Counted from the stretch's first letter, positions 45,412 to 55,210 are shown. The stretch: 64,000 nt of DNA from Akkermansia sp. (GCA_017471985.1 JAFURE010000019.1:1-64000), one strand, 5' to 3'. Made by a program: numbers and translations. The notes: generated from the letters alone by a model not told the origin.

Positions 45412-45699
45412 TTAACGGCGTCCATCCTTGCGGCGATTATCCCTGTGAACAACGGCACCCTTGCGCTTGTTGTCGTGTTTCTTCACCTGGTGGCGATGGT
45501 CATGACGTTTCACCTCTTTGCGGTGCACTACCTTCTTGTGATCAACATGATGGTGGCAGCAGTCATCCTGCACAGCGACGTTCACCTTGCCATTTACCAA
45601 ATTCAGGCTGAGGGATACACCTGCCGCACTTGCCTGTGCGCTGACCATTCCCAGTACCATTACCGCCAGAGCGGCCATCTTAACGAATTGCTTTTTCAT
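45412..45699 (-). CDS. Small exported His/Lys-rich protein
   Basis: 95 residues with a signal peptide (MKKQFVKMAALAVMVLGMVSAQASA). The mature 70 residues begin with a short beta-like part (GVSLSLNLVNGKVNVAV), then a highly basic His/Lys/Arg tail with CCHHH. It may bind metal or anionic surface polymers; no family recognised. The leader upstream is about 75 nt and contains a GGGCC/GGCCC hairpin (45732-45748); a TATAAA at 45751-45756 could be the -10. Confidence 0.65.
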   Translation of the reverse strand: MKKQFVKMAALAVMVLGMVSAQASAAGVSLSLNLVNGKVNVAVQDDCCHHHVDHKKVVHRKEVKRHDHRHQVKKHDNKRKGAVVHRDNRRKDGRR

Positions 45700-45817
45700 A
45701 ATCGTGTTTTCTATCTGTTTGTTGTTGCGGGCCTCGGTGTGGCCCTCTGTTTATACAGACACAGGCAAAAGCAAATCCGTTCAATAAAAGTTTTATTTTT
45801 GTAATTTTTATTACTTT

Positions 45818-46519
45818 TTAACTTTCTTCATTCAAAAACCCGCTCTCCTCAGCATAGGCGAGAGCTCGCATTTCTGCGAACTCAGCTATTGCATATTTAT
45901 CGCCCGGGTCCCTGCCCTCTGCCAGAAAGCAATCATACTCCCAGGGGAGCAGGCCGTCATCATATAACGTTTCGCTGAACAACTGTTCACAACGGCGCTC
46001 ATTGACGATATGAGTCACAATCTCGCGCTCAGCGGCAGTTAAAGGCTCAACCCTTCTTTTACTCGAGGTCAGGTCGCTTGAACAGAGATAATAAAAGACG
46101 GTATGGTTACCAAGCCCGGGATTTTGCAGACATTGGCGTAAATAGGCAGGCACGAGGTAGCAGAAAGCGACCGGTTCGACATAGGCCAGAGCGTCCTCGC
46201 AGGCGTACAGCAGCTCAGGTGTGATAGCCGGCCAATAATTCCGCGGAGTTGGGTCTGTAGCAGTAATGCGCTCAATCACCCTGGGCGGTCTGTAATCATC
46301 TTCCGCCAACCCGCCCAGAAGAAGATTGATACGAGGCGGGCATGTGCGCTTGCGGAAGGCCTCCTCCAACCGCATAAGCAGGTCGCGATTGCGTGGTGAC
46401 AAGTCCGGGGGAGAATAATTCGCAAGTTCTTCCCGCCAGCTTTTCAGGGAGTGAGCGACCCACTCCTCGTGCTCAGCAAGCTCATTCTTCTCGCATTGCT
46501 CCAGTGAAGGTAACTTCAT
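45818..46519 (-). CDS. Unknown protein, possibly DUF6714-like
   Basis: 233 residues, cytoplasmic, acidic. About residues 115-155 (EDALAYVEPVAFCYLVPAYLRQCLQ) resemble small DUF6714-type proteins in which a FYYLPAYL-like segment recurs; this is a weak memory match. There is no catalytic motif I recognise. The start codon directly follows the T-tract of the folD terminator, so expression may need read-through. A CAT-rich TTTTTT region precedes the ATG instead of a promoter. Confidence 0.62.
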   Translation of the reverse strand: MKLPSLEQCEKNELAEHEEWVAHSLKSWREELANYSPPDLSPRNRDLLMRLEEAFRKRTCPPRINLLLGGLAEDDYRPPRVIERITATDPTPRNYWPAITPELLYACEDALAYVEPVAFCYLVPAYLRQCLQNPGLGNHTVFYYLCSSDLTSSKRRVEPLTAAEREIVTHIVNERRCEQLFSETLYDDGLLPWEYDCFLAEGRDPGDKYAIAEFAEMRALAYAEESGFLNEES

Positions 46520-46559
46520 AAAAAAGAGAAAGCCGCCTGCTCCGGTATGAACAGGCGGC
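46520..46559 (-). terminator. folD terminator abutting the next start codon
   Basis: GCCGCCTG (46532-46539) pairs with CAGGCGGC (46552-46559), followed on the minus strand by a T-rich tract that ends exactly at the ATG at 46519. Confidence 0.8.
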
Positions 46560-46573
46560 CGGAAAACAAGAAA

Positions 46574-47452
46574 TCAGCGGGTCAACTGGCGGCAGGCCTT
46601 CACTGTATTGGCCATGAGCATAGCAATGGTCATGGGGCCTACACCACCGGGAACCGGGGTAATGGCGGAGCACTTGTCCTTTACCGCCTCGTAATCCACG
46701 TCACCCACAATGCGGTAGCCACGGGGGCGAGTGGAATCGGGAATGCGGTTAATACCCACGTCAAGCACAACAGCACCGTCCTTCACATAATCGGCTTTCA
46801 CCATCTCAGGGCGTCCCACAGCGGCCACGATAATGTCTGCCGTGCGGCAGAGCCCGGGAAGGTCAGCCGTGCGGGAATGAGCGATTGTGACAGTGGCATT
46901 GGACTTCTTACTGACAAGCAGGTTCGCCATGGGCTTGCCGACAATCAGACTGCGACCAATGACCACGGCATGCTTGCCGGCGGTCGGTATGCCGTAGGCC
47001 TTCAGCAGCTCCATGCAGCCCAGCGGCGTGCAGGGAACAAAGCCTTCTTCATCCTCAAGCACCAGCTTAGCCACATTTGCGGGGTGGAAACCGTCTACAT
47101 CCTTGCGCGGATCGATGTTAAGTATGACTGCCTCCTCATCGATATGAGGCGGGGGCGGGCTCTGCACCAGAATACCATGAATACGGTCATCGGCATTGAG
47201 CTTGTGAATGAGCTCCACGAGCTGCTCCTGAGTGGTATCGGCCGGCAGCTCCCACTTCTGGGAATAGAGGCCGAGTTCCTCGCATGCGCGCACCTTGGAC
47301 CCCACATACACCTGAGAGGCCGGATCCTCGCCCACCAGCACCACAGCCAGACCGGGAGTTTTACCCTGAGCCTTGAGTTCTGCAATTTCTGCGGCCAACC
47401 CTTCGCGAATCTGGCGGGCGACCTCCTTACCATCGATGATAGTAGTAGACAT
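46574..47452 (-). CDS. folD: Bifunctional methylene-THF dehydrogenase/cyclohydrolase
   Basis: 292 residues. FolD features: [21 protein letters not shown] with the catalytic Lys, [28 protein letters not shown](P) site [17 protein letters not shown], and [17 protein letters not shown]. It interconverts methylene-, methenyl- and formyl-tetrahydrofolate. ATG 47452 gives the normal N-terminus ([12 protein letters not shown]), 4 nt after the acyltransferase stop. Last gene of the secretin-led run. Confidence 0.96.
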   Translation of the reverse strand: MSTTIIDGKEVARQIREGLAAEIAELKAQGKTPGLAVVLVGEDPASQVYVGSKVRACEELGLYSQKWELPADTTQEQLVELIHKLNADDRIHGILVQSPPPPHIDEEAVILNIDPRKDVDGFHPANVAKLVLEDEEGFVPCTPLGCMELLKAYGIPTAGKHAVVIGRSLIVGKPMANLLVSKKSNATVTIAHSRTADLPGLCRTADIIVAAVGRPEMVKADYVKDGAVVLDVGINRIPDSTRPRGYRIVGDVDYEAVKDKCSAITPVPGGVGPMTIAMLMANTVKACRQLTR

Positions 47453-47456
47453 AGTG

Positions 47457-48143
47457 TTATTTTGTTTCGTCAATTTCAAGCGGACCGAAATCCGGTGTAC
47501 CGTGAGCCAGAGCTTCCTCAACCATGCGGCAATATTCGGCCTGCTGCTCATCTGTTATATCGGCAGGTACGTATATCTTTTTACCCCAGGTGACAGTGAC
47601 TTTCGAGAATGGCTTGGGAATGATGAAGCCATCCCACGCCTTTTTAATACGCCAGTACGAGGAATAAGAAATACAGGCAGGAATGATAGGATAGCCGCTC
47701 ATCGATGCCAGTCGCACCACACCGGGGCGGCATTTGTAGAGCGGGCCGCGAGGGCCGTCGGGGGTAATGCACATGCAGCAGCCATCCTGCAACTCACGCA
47801 CCATATCACGGAACCCGGCAGCACCACGTCTGTGGCTGGAACCCCGCACGGTACGCATGCCGTAGTCCCCGGCCACGGTGGAAAGCAGAGCACCATCCTT
47901 ACTGGCGCTGGTCAGCATGCTCATAGGCAACTTACCCTTCACCACATAGCGATACACATGACAGGGGGAGAACACACGGTTGTGCCAGAGAGCGATAATG
48001 CACTGGTAATCGCCCCAAGGATCATCAGGCCCATTGAGGTTAACAGCCTTCTTGCGCAGAGTGGCACATACAGCAGCCATCAGGAGCCATACCAGATGCC
48101 CTACCGGAACAGTCCACCACTTCTTTCGGATTTCATTGGACAT
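47457..48143 (-). CDS. DUF374-family lysophospholipid acyltransferase
   Basis: 228 residues. DUF374 marks: [10 protein letters not shown] (catalytic His), [28 protein letters not shown] and [16 protein letters not shown] hydrophobic N-terminal helix ([15 protein letters not shown]) should anchor it to the inner membrane. The family is related to PlsC/LpxL-type acyltransferases acting on lipids or lipid A; the acceptor here is unknown. It sits 23 nt after the AsmA-like gene and 4 nt before folD. Confidence 0.85.
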   Translation of the reverse strand: MSNEIRKKWWTVPVGHLVWLLMAAVCATLRKKAVNLNGPDDPWGDYQCIIALWHNRVFSPCHVYRYVVKGKLPMSMLTSASKDGALLSTVAGDYGMRTVRGSSHRRGAAGFRDMVRELQDGCCMCITPDGPRGPLYKCRPGVVRLASMSGYPIIPACISYSSYWRIKKAWDGFIIPKPFSKVTVTWGKKIYVPADITDEQQAEYCRMVEEALAHGTPDFGPLEIDETK

Positions 48144-48166
48144 ATTACAGGAAGTAAGCGTTATCT

Positions 48167-49969
48167 TTAATTGCCACTCGTCGGGAAAAACGAAGAGTCT
48201 GCCGGCACACTCAGACCTTCCCCGCCTTTATTACCAGTCGAGAACGGGTCATTCGAACCGGAACCGAAGGGGTCACTCGAACCGGTGCCGAAGGGGTCTG
48301 TAATCGGATTCCCCTGATTAGGTCGGTCGAATGTGACGTTCCCCGTCGGTTCAGCCGGATTCTGAGAATCGCCATCAGTTCCTACACTTTGCTCATTGAG
48401 AAGTTGCTCAGAAATCGCATCCACATCAATAGAATCAAACGGCGTTCTCTGCGGTCTGTCGCGACGCAGTTCATCGGCAGCCTTCTCAAGCTCTTCAATA
48501 TTATCAGTCGGGGAACCGGAGTTCCCGCTGATTTTGGTAGAAACCCATGCAAGAGCCCCCTCGTCGCGGAATAACGGGTCGGCCTGACCATCCGGATATT
48601 CCACTCGCGTAAGCATCCCCGGGATGCCATAATCCAGAGTACCGCTGATTTCGTTATCAGGACTTACACTAAGGCTGCCACTCAAACTGACAACGTCCAG
48701 CTGACGGAAAGTGTCAGACTCGAAACTGAGGGTCATGGTACCATCCTTGTGCTCAAGATTCACCCGCCCCTGCTCAATCTTAAGCGGTCTATAGGCTTTA
48801 CGCTTAGCAGGCTCAATGTGCTCCAGCAGCGCAATAAGCGCAGGCATGGCAGTCACCTTGATATCTTTCAGGTAGAACACACCCGAGAATGAAGGGCGGT
48901 CAGCCCCAAAAGGCAGAGATACACTTGCATGGTTAACGTCATCTGACTTCGGAGATACTTCAGTCTTTGCAGAAAGAAGCGCGGCAAAACGCCCATCCGT
49001 AAAATCTGCAAAGTTCATGTTAGAGGAAGAAATCTGCAGCGGTGTAGAAAGAGGTTGTCCTTTAAGCAGGTGACCTGAGAGCTCAATATACGAGCCGGGT
49101 TGACGATTAGCGGCTCTGTTTGTCTCTACCGTGAAGCGCATGCGCATATTCTCCATCGCAACGGGAGAAATCTGCACTTTACTTTCCAGGATTTCCATCG
49201 GGCGCCAGCCTTTTATTTTAAAAGCGCCGCCTCTCATCACTAAAACACGGGCATCGGATGCGCGCCCCGGGCTATACATGTAGGCTTTCGTATTCTTAAT
49301 AACGAAAGGACCACTCGCTTCATCCCCTACTAAACAACTGAAATCGGCGCACTCAACTCTGGCGATATCCCAAAGCGGTTCGCCATTCCAAGTCGGAACT
49401 TCGAACGTTTGAGCATCGCCAGCAAGCTGCACAGTCGCGCGGTCCATCTTCAATTCCGATATTTTCAGCACCCCGGTAAAGAATGATGTTGTCCCAAGAT
49501 TACCTTTAAGACCACTCATCTCAACGTGGCGCACAATGCTCGTCTCGGGCATTTCAACGAGCACATTGTCCACAGACAACTCGTAACCATTCAACCGAGC
49601 GCCAATCAATTGAACTTGCTGCGCTCCGAAAGCAGTGGTAATTTCCTGCTCAAGTTTTTTGTAATACTCATCAGTTGAAAACTGAGATACGCGGAACATG
49701 AACGCACCGGCCAGACACAAAGCCAGCAGTACGAACCCCAAAAGCCCCAGCACAAAGTTCCGCCGAGCGCGCTTGCTCTGCTCCTCTCGACTCTTCATGA
49801 CCCTGCGCTTCTTTACGACACGCACGCACTTTGTGCCGTCCGGACGCACAACCACCTCTCGCGATTTCTCGTGAGAGGGGCGGTCAGAATTCAGTTGATT
49901 GATAATATTTCTTACCTGTGATTCGCGATCTGAATCGCTCGTGTATTTATCGTTCTCTAGTTTACCCAT
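48167..49969 (-). CDS. Large single-pass membrane protein, AsmA-like beta-rich body
   Basis: 600 residues: a charged cytoplasmic part of about 70 residues ending KSREEQSKRARR, one transmembrane helix (NFVLGLLGFVLLALCLAGAF), then a long periplasmic beta-rich region with repeats of the kind seen in AsmA/TamB-type proteins (for example SVSLPFGADRPSFSGVFYL, SVSPDNEISGTLDYGIPGM). The C-terminus is a low-complexity Gly/Ser/Asn/Pro tail with repeated DPFG-(T/S)GS. It follows the secretin by 16 nt. An envelope-assembly or lipid-transport role is inferred from shape only. Confidence 0.65.
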   Translation of the reverse strand: MGKLENDKYTSDSDRESQVRNIINQLNSDRPSHEKSREVVVRPDGTKCVRVVKKRRVMKSREEQSKRARRNFVLGLLGFVLLALCLAGAFMFRVSQFSTDEYYKKLEQEITTAFGAQQVQLIGARLNGYELSVDNVLVEMPETSIVRHVEMSGLKGNLGTTSFFTGVLKISELKMDRATVQLAGDAQTFEVPTWNGEPLWDIARVECADFSCLVGDEASGPFVIKNTKAYMYSPGRASDARVLVMRGGAFKIKGWRPMEILESKVQISPVAMENMRMRFTVETNRAANRQPGSYIELSGHLLKGQPLSTPLQISSSNMNFADFTDGRFAALLSAKTEVSPKSDDVNHASVSLPFGADRPSFSGVFYLKDIKVTAMPALIALLEHIEPAKRKAYRPLKIEQGRVNLEHKDGTMTLSFESDTFRQLDVVSLSGSLSVSPDNEISGTLDYGIPGMLTRVEYPDGQADPLFRDEGALAWVSTKISGNSGSPTDNIEELEKAADELRRDRPQRTPFDSIDVDAISEQLLNEQSVGTDGDSQNPAEPTGNVTFDRPNQGNPITDPFGTGSSDPFGSGSNDPFSTGNKGGEGLSVPADSSFFPTSGN

Positions 49970-49985
49970 GAATCCACAATATTCA

Positions 49986-52484
49986 TTAGTTTTCAGTTGA
50001 AGCAGATGGGCGCTCACCGGTCACAACGTCACGGCCGGTCGGGTCGACCACATCTACCTTGGCAAAATAAATGAGGGCTTTGCGCTTCTTGTGTTCACCT
50101 TCAGAACGGAAAAGACGCCCTACCAGCGGCAAATCGCCCAGTACAGGAACCTTGTCCTCAAAACGCACGACACTGGCTTCCTTCAAACCACCCATCACAA
50201 TGACACTACCGGGAACCACCGTAATTTTGGTATTCTCGACATATCGCTTAATCATGGGCTGAAGGATATAGTTCTGGTTAATTTTGAAATAAGCGATATC
50301 GCCGCCATCACCGGCCCACATAGCGCTGTATATCGGGGTACCCCAGTTGATAAATCCTTCAAACTCGTTCGTGGTTGTTGTAAGAGCCAGAGTAATGAAA
50401 CGCCCATTCTCCGAGATATCTGCACTATGTACCTGCAGTATGGTACCAATACCACCGATGGTATCCTCGGTCATGCCGAAGCGGACGAAATCAGTGGGGG
50501 TTGCCCCCTTTGCCGTAATAGACATCATATTGGAGCTATTACCGTTACCCCCGTTGTTGTTGTAGTTATAGTTACCGCCGTTACTACTGCTGTTGGAGTT
50601 CATCTCAGGCGCCTCCCACGTTTCGGGGAAGAAGAGTTCATTCACATTGGCAAATACCACCTGCTCCTCAGCACCCGGGCTGAAAATGAGACGGGGATTA
50701 TGCAGAATATCCACGCCCTTGCGCTGCGCAAGACCTCGCATAATCATGGTGACATCGACGGCCTCCCACACGCCGCGTATACCGAAAATGCCGGGAGAAA
50801 CCTGACTGGAAGTGCCCCTGTAATCGCTGACAGAACCGGTACTGATAAGGTCCTCAAGCGAACCACTACCGCTGGACAACACCGCGCGACCGCTGCGCAG
50901 GCCACTTGTCACACTGTGATTCCCCTGAGCTCCCTGAGTTCCCACAAAGCCCTCGAACGTGGGCATACCCGTTGCTGTGGATGCCAGCTCCTGCCCGCCG
51001 GTGGAATGCAGTTCACCGTTGAAGTTAACGTTCAGCAACCAGTCAAAGCCCAACTGGTTCAGGTCATCCTCCGACACCTCCATTACGATAACATTCAGCA
51101 CTACCTGACGTTCTTCCGTAAGGGGAACATTGAGCAAATCCTGAATTTCATCAAGATTGTGAGCAGTATTGCGAACTGTCAGACGACGAGTCGATGCAGA
51201 ATAGCGCGCAGTAGCCCCCTCGGGGAATGAAATACCCTGGCTCTTGAGAACCTGCACAGGGTTTACACGGCGAATAGCCATGCGGCTACCGCTCTCATCA
51301 CCAAACTCACTCTCTGCCTCATCCTCGGACTCGTCATCCTTGCGGGGATCAAAGAAATGCGGCGGCACGTTGAATGTGCGCTCAATCATAGGACCGAAGT
51401 CCTTACCGGAATAGGAAATCTCGACACCGGAGGGGGTATAGTAATAACTGATACCAAGCTGATTGGCCAACAAATCGAGCAAATCCTTAACAGAGATATT
51501 TGTAAGGTTCAGGCGCACAGTCTGAGCCATAATCTGTTTGTAGCCGGGGGAGTCGGGCGTGCCGAAATTAGTGGTAATGTTGATATGACGGTCACCCCTC
51601 AATCCGGAACTTTCAAAACGGGTAATCTGGTTTTGAAGAGCATCCACCACATCTGTTATCGGAGCATCGTCAAATATAATGCTGGGCAATACCATTTCGG
51701 CCAGACGCTCCGAGTAGGAGTTCTGCAGTTCCTCATCCAAACCGGGCGAGAAAGGTTCATCGGTCCCCATATCCACAGGGGCGCCGTCGGTTACAGACTC
51801 CTCCCACATGGCATCGACCTCTGAGAGCATCTTGGCGCGGGTGGAATTGCGCGAGACCTTATAATACTGAGAGCGCTGACGGGCAGCTGACTCAATACCC
51901 TGCTGAGCGGCCGTATTGTAGGAGTCTATTTTAAGGACAGCTTTGAACGTCTTCTCAGCTTCATCAAACTTGCCGAGGTCAATCTGCGCATATCCCAGCT
52001 CCAGCAGGCGTGTAACCTCAGCCACATCGCCCACATGCTGCGGGGTGAGCGCCGGATTGTGACGCACCGGATCGGAGGTATAGATAAGCTCCTGCTCGGC
52101 ACGCTTGTTGTCAGGTGCAAGCTTGATAGCCTCCTGCAGGAAAGAAATGGCCTCATCATAGCGCCCAACGGTACGGTAATCCATAGCCTTGGCAATAAGC
52201 GCGTCGGACAGGCTCAGGCGGATAAACTGAGCAAGTTTGGTATTCTCGGCAGAATCGGGCAAGGTCAGCAATGCGCTGCGGTAATGCTCCACCGCCTGAC
52301 TATAGCGCTTGGCCTGATAGGCAAGGCGAGCCTCCTGCACAAGCTGGCGGGCATCTCGGGTTGCCATACGTCGGCGAGCCACTTCAGTTGTATCGGCCGA
52401 TTGGGCACAGACACACGGAGCCAGGGAGAGAGCCCCCATGGCCATCAGAGAGAAAATTGCAGTACGAGAAAACGGTCTCATCAT
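49986..52484 (-). CDS. TPR-secretin outer-membrane protein (Amuc_1098-like, type IV pilus/type II)
   Basis: 832 residues. Signal peptide (MMRPFSRTAIFSLMAMGALSLAPCVCA); TPR-like helical pairs over about 40-200 (YRSALLTLPDSAENT, YDEAISFLQEAIKLAPDN, FDEAEKTFKAVLKID); N-domain segments (TVRLNLTNISVKDLLDLLAN, ARYSASTRRLTVRNTAHNLD); then the secretin core (about 530-810) ending VPVLGDLPLVGRLFR and EHKKRKALIYFAKV. This layout fits the secretin family named after Akkermansia Amuc_1098. It forms a multimeric outer-membrane gate. No pilin or pilus ATPase genes adjoin it; AsmA-like, acyltransferase and folD genes follow. GTGACT, 17 nt, TATCAT precedes it. Confidence 0.85.
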   Translation of the reverse strand: MMRPFSRTAIFSLMAMGALSLAPCVCAQSADTTEVARRRMATRDARQLVQEARLAYQAKRYSQAVEHYRSALLTLPDSAENTKLAQFIRLSLSDALIAKAMDYRTVGRYDEAISFLQEAIKLAPDNKRAEQELIYTSDPVRHNPALTPQHVGDVAEVTRLLELGYAQIDLGKFDEAEKTFKAVLKIDSYNTAAQQGIESAARQRSQYYKVSRNSTRAKMLSEVDAMWEESVTDGAPVDMGTDEPFSPGLDEELQNSYSERLAEMVLPSIIFDDAPITDVVDALQNQITRFESSGLRGDRHINITTNFGTPDSPGYKQIMAQTVRLNLTNISVKDLLDLLANQLGISYYYTPSGVEISYSGKDFGPMIERTFNVPPHFFDPRKDDESEDEAESEFGDESGSRMAIRRVNPVQVLKSQGISFPEGATARYSASTRRLTVRNTAHNLDEIQDLLNVPLTEERQVVLNVIVMEVSEDDLNQLGFDWLLNVNFNGELHSTGGQELASTATGMPTFEGFVGTQGAQGNHSVTSGLRSGRAVLSSGSGSLEDLISTGSVSDYRGTSSQVSPGIFGIRGVWEAVDVTMIMRGLAQRKGVDILHNPRLIFSPGAEEQVVFANVNELFFPETWEAPEMNSNSSSNGGNYNYNNNGGNGNSSNMMSITAKGATPTDFVRFGMTEDTIGGIGTILQVHSADISENGRFITLALTTTTNEFEGFINWGTPIYSAMWAGDGGDIAYFKINQNYILQPMIKRYVENTKITVVPGSVIVMGGLKEASVVRFEDKVPVLGDLPLVGRLFRSEGEHKKRKALIYFAKVDVVDPTGRDVVTGERPSASTEN

Positions 52485-52497
52485 GGTAAGTGGATGT

Positions 52498-52526
52498 ATG
52501 ATACCAAATTGCTCAAGCAAAGTCAC
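52498..52526 (-). promoter_or_regulatory. Promoter region of the secretin run, with palindrome
   Basis: TATCAT lies 13 nt before the start, with a GTGACT -35 at 17 nt. A 12-base near-palindrome TTGCTCAAGCAA (52509-52520) lies between the boxes and could be an operator. Confidence 0.35.
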
Positions 52527-52552
52527 TCATAAAGTGAGCCACTATGAAAAAA

Positions 52553-52600
52553 AAGACAAAAAAACAGTGCTTGCTGCCCAACAATCGGGCAGAAGCACTG
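52553..52600 (-). terminator. Terminator of rpoD
   Basis: CAGTGCTT-CTGCCC pairs with GGGCAG-AAGCACTG, 14 pairs with one bulge, followed on the minus strand by a long T run. Confidence 0.9.
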
Positions 52601-52625
52601 AAAAACGAGGAGTTCAACAGCCGAC

Positions 52626-55079
52626 TCAGGACACAGTCGAATCCAGGAACCCCTTGATGCAACCGATACGCGTAGGATGCCTGAGCTTACGGAGAGCCTT
52701 TGCCTCAATCTGACGAATTCGCTCACGAGTAACGTTAAACTGGCGCCCCACTTCCTCCAGTGTGCGGGGATTGCCATCCTTCAGACCAAAACGCTGCTCA
52801 ATCACAGCCCGCTCACGCTCATTGAGCGTATTGAGCACGCCCGAGAGTTTCTCTCGCAGCGAGTTAAAGGCGGCACCATCCATGGGGTTCTCTGCGCTCT
52901 TATCCTCCAGGAAATCACCGAAGGAAGTATCATCGGAATCACCCACGGGCTGCTGCATGGAGATAGGCTGCTGAGCCATCTTCAGCACGCTACGCACACG
53001 TTCCACCTGCATACCGCTTTCTGCAGCAATTTCATCGGGCGTAGGTTCGCGTCCCAAATCCTGCACAAGCTTTTTCTGCACACGCATGAGCTTATTGATT
53101 GTCTCAATCATGTGCACCGGTATACGGATAGTACGAGCCTGGTCCGCAATAGAGCGGGTAATAGCCTGGCGAATCCACCATGTAGCATAGGTGGAGAACT
53201 TGTAACCACGGCGGTATTCAAACTTCTCAACCGCCTTCATCAGACCCATATTACCCTCCTGAATCAAATCCAGGAAGGCCAGACCTCGGTTGGTATATTT
53301 CTTAGCAATGGAGATTACCAGACGCAGGTTAGCCTCAATCATTTCTTTCTTGGCTGCCTTGGCCTCCTTCATGGACTCCTTCATAGCCTGATAGTTCTCC
53401 AGGAAGTCACTGATGGGCATCCAGAGCTGAACCTCCAGCTCCGTTATCACGTCCTTGTAATCCTTGTTCTCGAAATCACCATCATACTGACGGCGCAGCT
53501 TCATTACACGCTGGCGAACCTCTCGCATGCGAGCCACAAAGTCCTCGTAGACCTTTCCTTTGAAGCTGAATTTGCGATACAGAGCATCGAGGGACTCAAG
53601 AAGGGTATCGAACTCCTTCTGTGCAGCATCCACCCCTTTATTGCGACGACGGGCGCGGCGCAGGTTGTTGTAAGCCACCTGAGCGTCATCATGCAGCTCA
53701 TAAATCTTGTTAATGAGAGGTTGAATCTCACGGAAGTACTGCTCGCGATGGTCAATATTCTTATCGGCCACCACACGGTCAAAGCGCTCCTTGTTCTGCA
53801 ATATACGCTGAGCAGTTTCGAGATACCACATGGAAACAAGACCGAACTTATGCAGGCGCGTTTGCAAGTCATTCTCGGCATGGTCTATCCGGATAGACAG
53901 GCTCACTTCCTGCTCGCGCTTAAGGAGGTCCTTCTGCCCCATTTGCTTAAGGTACATGCGCACCGGGTCATCGAGGATGTCGAGCTTAGCCTCCATCTTT
54001 TCATTCTCATCCTCCTCGCCGGATTCCTCCAAACGCTTACGCTCACTGTAATTATCGACGTCAGAGGCATCAATGATAGCAAAGTTCATATCGCGCAGAC
54101 GCTCCATGATTTCCTCATGGTCTGCGGGATTAATCATATCATTGGGGAGCACATCATTGATGTCATCATAGGTAAGGTACCCCTGCTCTGTCGCAAGAAC
54201 AATCAGCTCACGAACTTTCTCCTGAACCACCGGAGTATCCACCAGACGCCCACTCTTGCTCTTGTGCCCCTTGATGTCAGCCAGAGAAATGGGAGCAATT
54301 GTTGCCGACTCATCCCGCACCTCTACACCGATGGAGTGCAGGCGCTCGAACAGACGTTCGGTGTCCTGCTCTTCATAACCATCCATCGGCAGAGATGAGA
54401 AAATATCATCATCTGTCACGTAGCCGTTGTTTTTCTTGGCTATAGTCAAGAGATTTTTGAACGCAGTTTTCAGCGTAATATCATCGGGGAAGAAATCCTG
54501 CAATTCCTTTGCCGTGATACGCGGTGGCGTATAGGTATTCTTGCGACGAGAGGCCGCTCCTTTCTTGCGGGAAATTTCTTCAAACTCCGCCATCTCTGCT
54601 TCGATAGCGACATCGAGAGAAGACGGTTCTTTAACCGCTTCCTTTTTCTCCTTAGCCTTTTTATCCTTGTCTTTATCAACGGCAGGCTTAGCTACTGCTT
54701 TTTTAGGCTCTGCTTTATCTACCGTTTTAGCAGCTTTTGCCGCCGCCTTCGCAGCCGGTTTTGCAGCCGCCTTCGCAGCCGGTTTTGCAGCCGGTTTTGC
54801 AGCCGGTTTCGCAGCCGCCTTCGCAGCTGGTTTTGCCGCGACCTTCGCAGTCGGTTTCGCCACCGGCTTCGATGTTGTCTTAGCCACTGATTTTGCAGCA
54901 GTTTTTGGGGCAGCCTTTGTGGCAGGTTTCACTGTCTCAGCAGAATCCGCCGGGCTGGCTTTGCTCTCAGCAAACTTAGTCGGCTTCTTTACAGCCACTT
55001 TAGGCTTGGGCTGACTTTCAACCTTATTTCTGGAGCTCTTCGCCTTGGCGGGTTCTGATTTCTTTTTTGGTGTAGACAT
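52626..55079 (-). CDS. rpoD: Primary sigma factor RpoD with histone-like tail and doubled region 1.1
   Basis: 817 residues. Core regions are standard: 1.2/2.1 from [13 protein letters not shown], region 2.4 [20 protein letters not shown], 3.0 [16 protein letters not shown], 4.2 [21 protein letters not shown] non-conserved insert lies between 1.2 and 2.1, as in group 1 sigmas. The first 165 residues are Lys/Ala/Pro-rich (repeats of AAKPAAK), like histone H1-type tails. Two region 1.1-like modules follow, near 196-265 ([20 protein letters not shown]) and 281-350 ([20 protein letters not shown]). The start at 55079 gives MSTPKKK. It directs most transcription, including its own. Confidence 0.95.
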   Translation of the reverse strand: MSTPKKKSEPAKAKSSRNKVESQPKPKVAVKKPTKFAESKASPADSAETVKPATKAAPKTAAKSVAKTTSKPVAKPTAKVAAKPAAKAAAKPAAKPAAKPAAKAAAKPAAKAAAKAAKTVDKAEPKKAVAKPAVDKDKDKKAKEKKEAVKEPSSLDVAIEAEMAEFEEISRKKGAASRRKNTYTPPRITAKELQDFFPDDITLKTAFKNLLTIAKKNNGYVTDDDIFSSLPMDGYEEQDTERLFERLHSIGVEVRDESATIAPISLADIKGHKSKSGRLVDTPVVQEKVRELIVLATEQGYLTYDDINDVLPNDMINPADHEEIMERLRDMNFAIIDASDVDNYSERKRLEESGEEDENEKMEAKLDILDDPVRMYLKQMGQKDLLKREQEVSLSIRIDHAENDLQTRLHKFGLVSMWYLETAQRILQNKERFDRVVADKNIDHREQYFREIQPLINKIYELHDDAQVAYNNLRRARRRNKGVDAAQKEFDTLLESLDALYRKFSFKGKVYEDFVARMREVRQRVMKLRRQYDGDFENKDYKDVITELEVQLWMPISDFLENYQAMKESMKEAKAAKKEMIEANLRLVISIAKKYTNRGLAFLDLIQEGNMGLMKAVEKFEYRRGYKFSTYATWWIRQAITRSIADQARTIRIPVHMIETINKLMRVQKKLVQDLGREPTPDEIAAESGMQVERVRSVLKMAQQPISMQQPVGDSDDTSFGDFLEDKSAENPMDGAAFNSLREKLSGVLNTLNERERAVIEQRFGLKDGNPRTLEEVGRQFNVTRERIRQIEAKALRKLRHPTRIGCIKGFLDSTVS
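54730..54870 (-). repeat. Tandem 12-nt-based repeats coding the Lys/Ala tail of RpoD
   Basis: GCAGCCGGTTTT-like units repeat about ten times with small changes, coding Lys-Pro-Ala-Ala and Lys-Ala-Ala-Ala blocks. Confidence 0.8.
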
Positions 55080-55101
55080 GATTAAAGTGTAAAATTTGGC
55101 G

Positions 55102-55129
55102 ATAATCCACCCTTTACTCATTTTGTCAA
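55102..55129 (-). promoter_or_regulatory. Promoter of rpoD
   Basis: Consensus TTGACA (55124-55129), 16 nt, GATTAT (55102-55107), leader about 15 nt. The -35 lies inside the palindrome at 55119-55144. Confidence 0.55.
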
Positions 55130-55144
55130 GTGTTTGACAAAATG
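55119..55144. promoter_or_regulatory. 26-base perfect palindrome over the rpoD -35 box
   Basis: CATTTTGTCAA and TTGACAAAATG are perfect 11-base arms around GTGT. Each arm contains TTGACA. A dimeric repressor bound here would cover the rpoD promoter. No binding protein can be named. Confidence 0.6.
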
Positions 55145-55210
55145 CGAGTGAAGTATAGCTGATTATTATTGTACGTCAACCCCAAATGTCACAGTATGAC
55201 ACACTTTACA

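Noticed and set aside
45749-45760. LexA-type SOS box near CTGTTTATACAG
   Set aside because: The spacing between the CTG and CAG halves is 6, not the 10 of the E. coli-type box, and the downstream gene is not a repair gene.
54730-54870. CRISPR-like array
   Set aside because: The repeats are short, contiguous, without spacers, and in frame within rpoD. The repeats in the YlbF tail (28020-28160) fail for the same reason.
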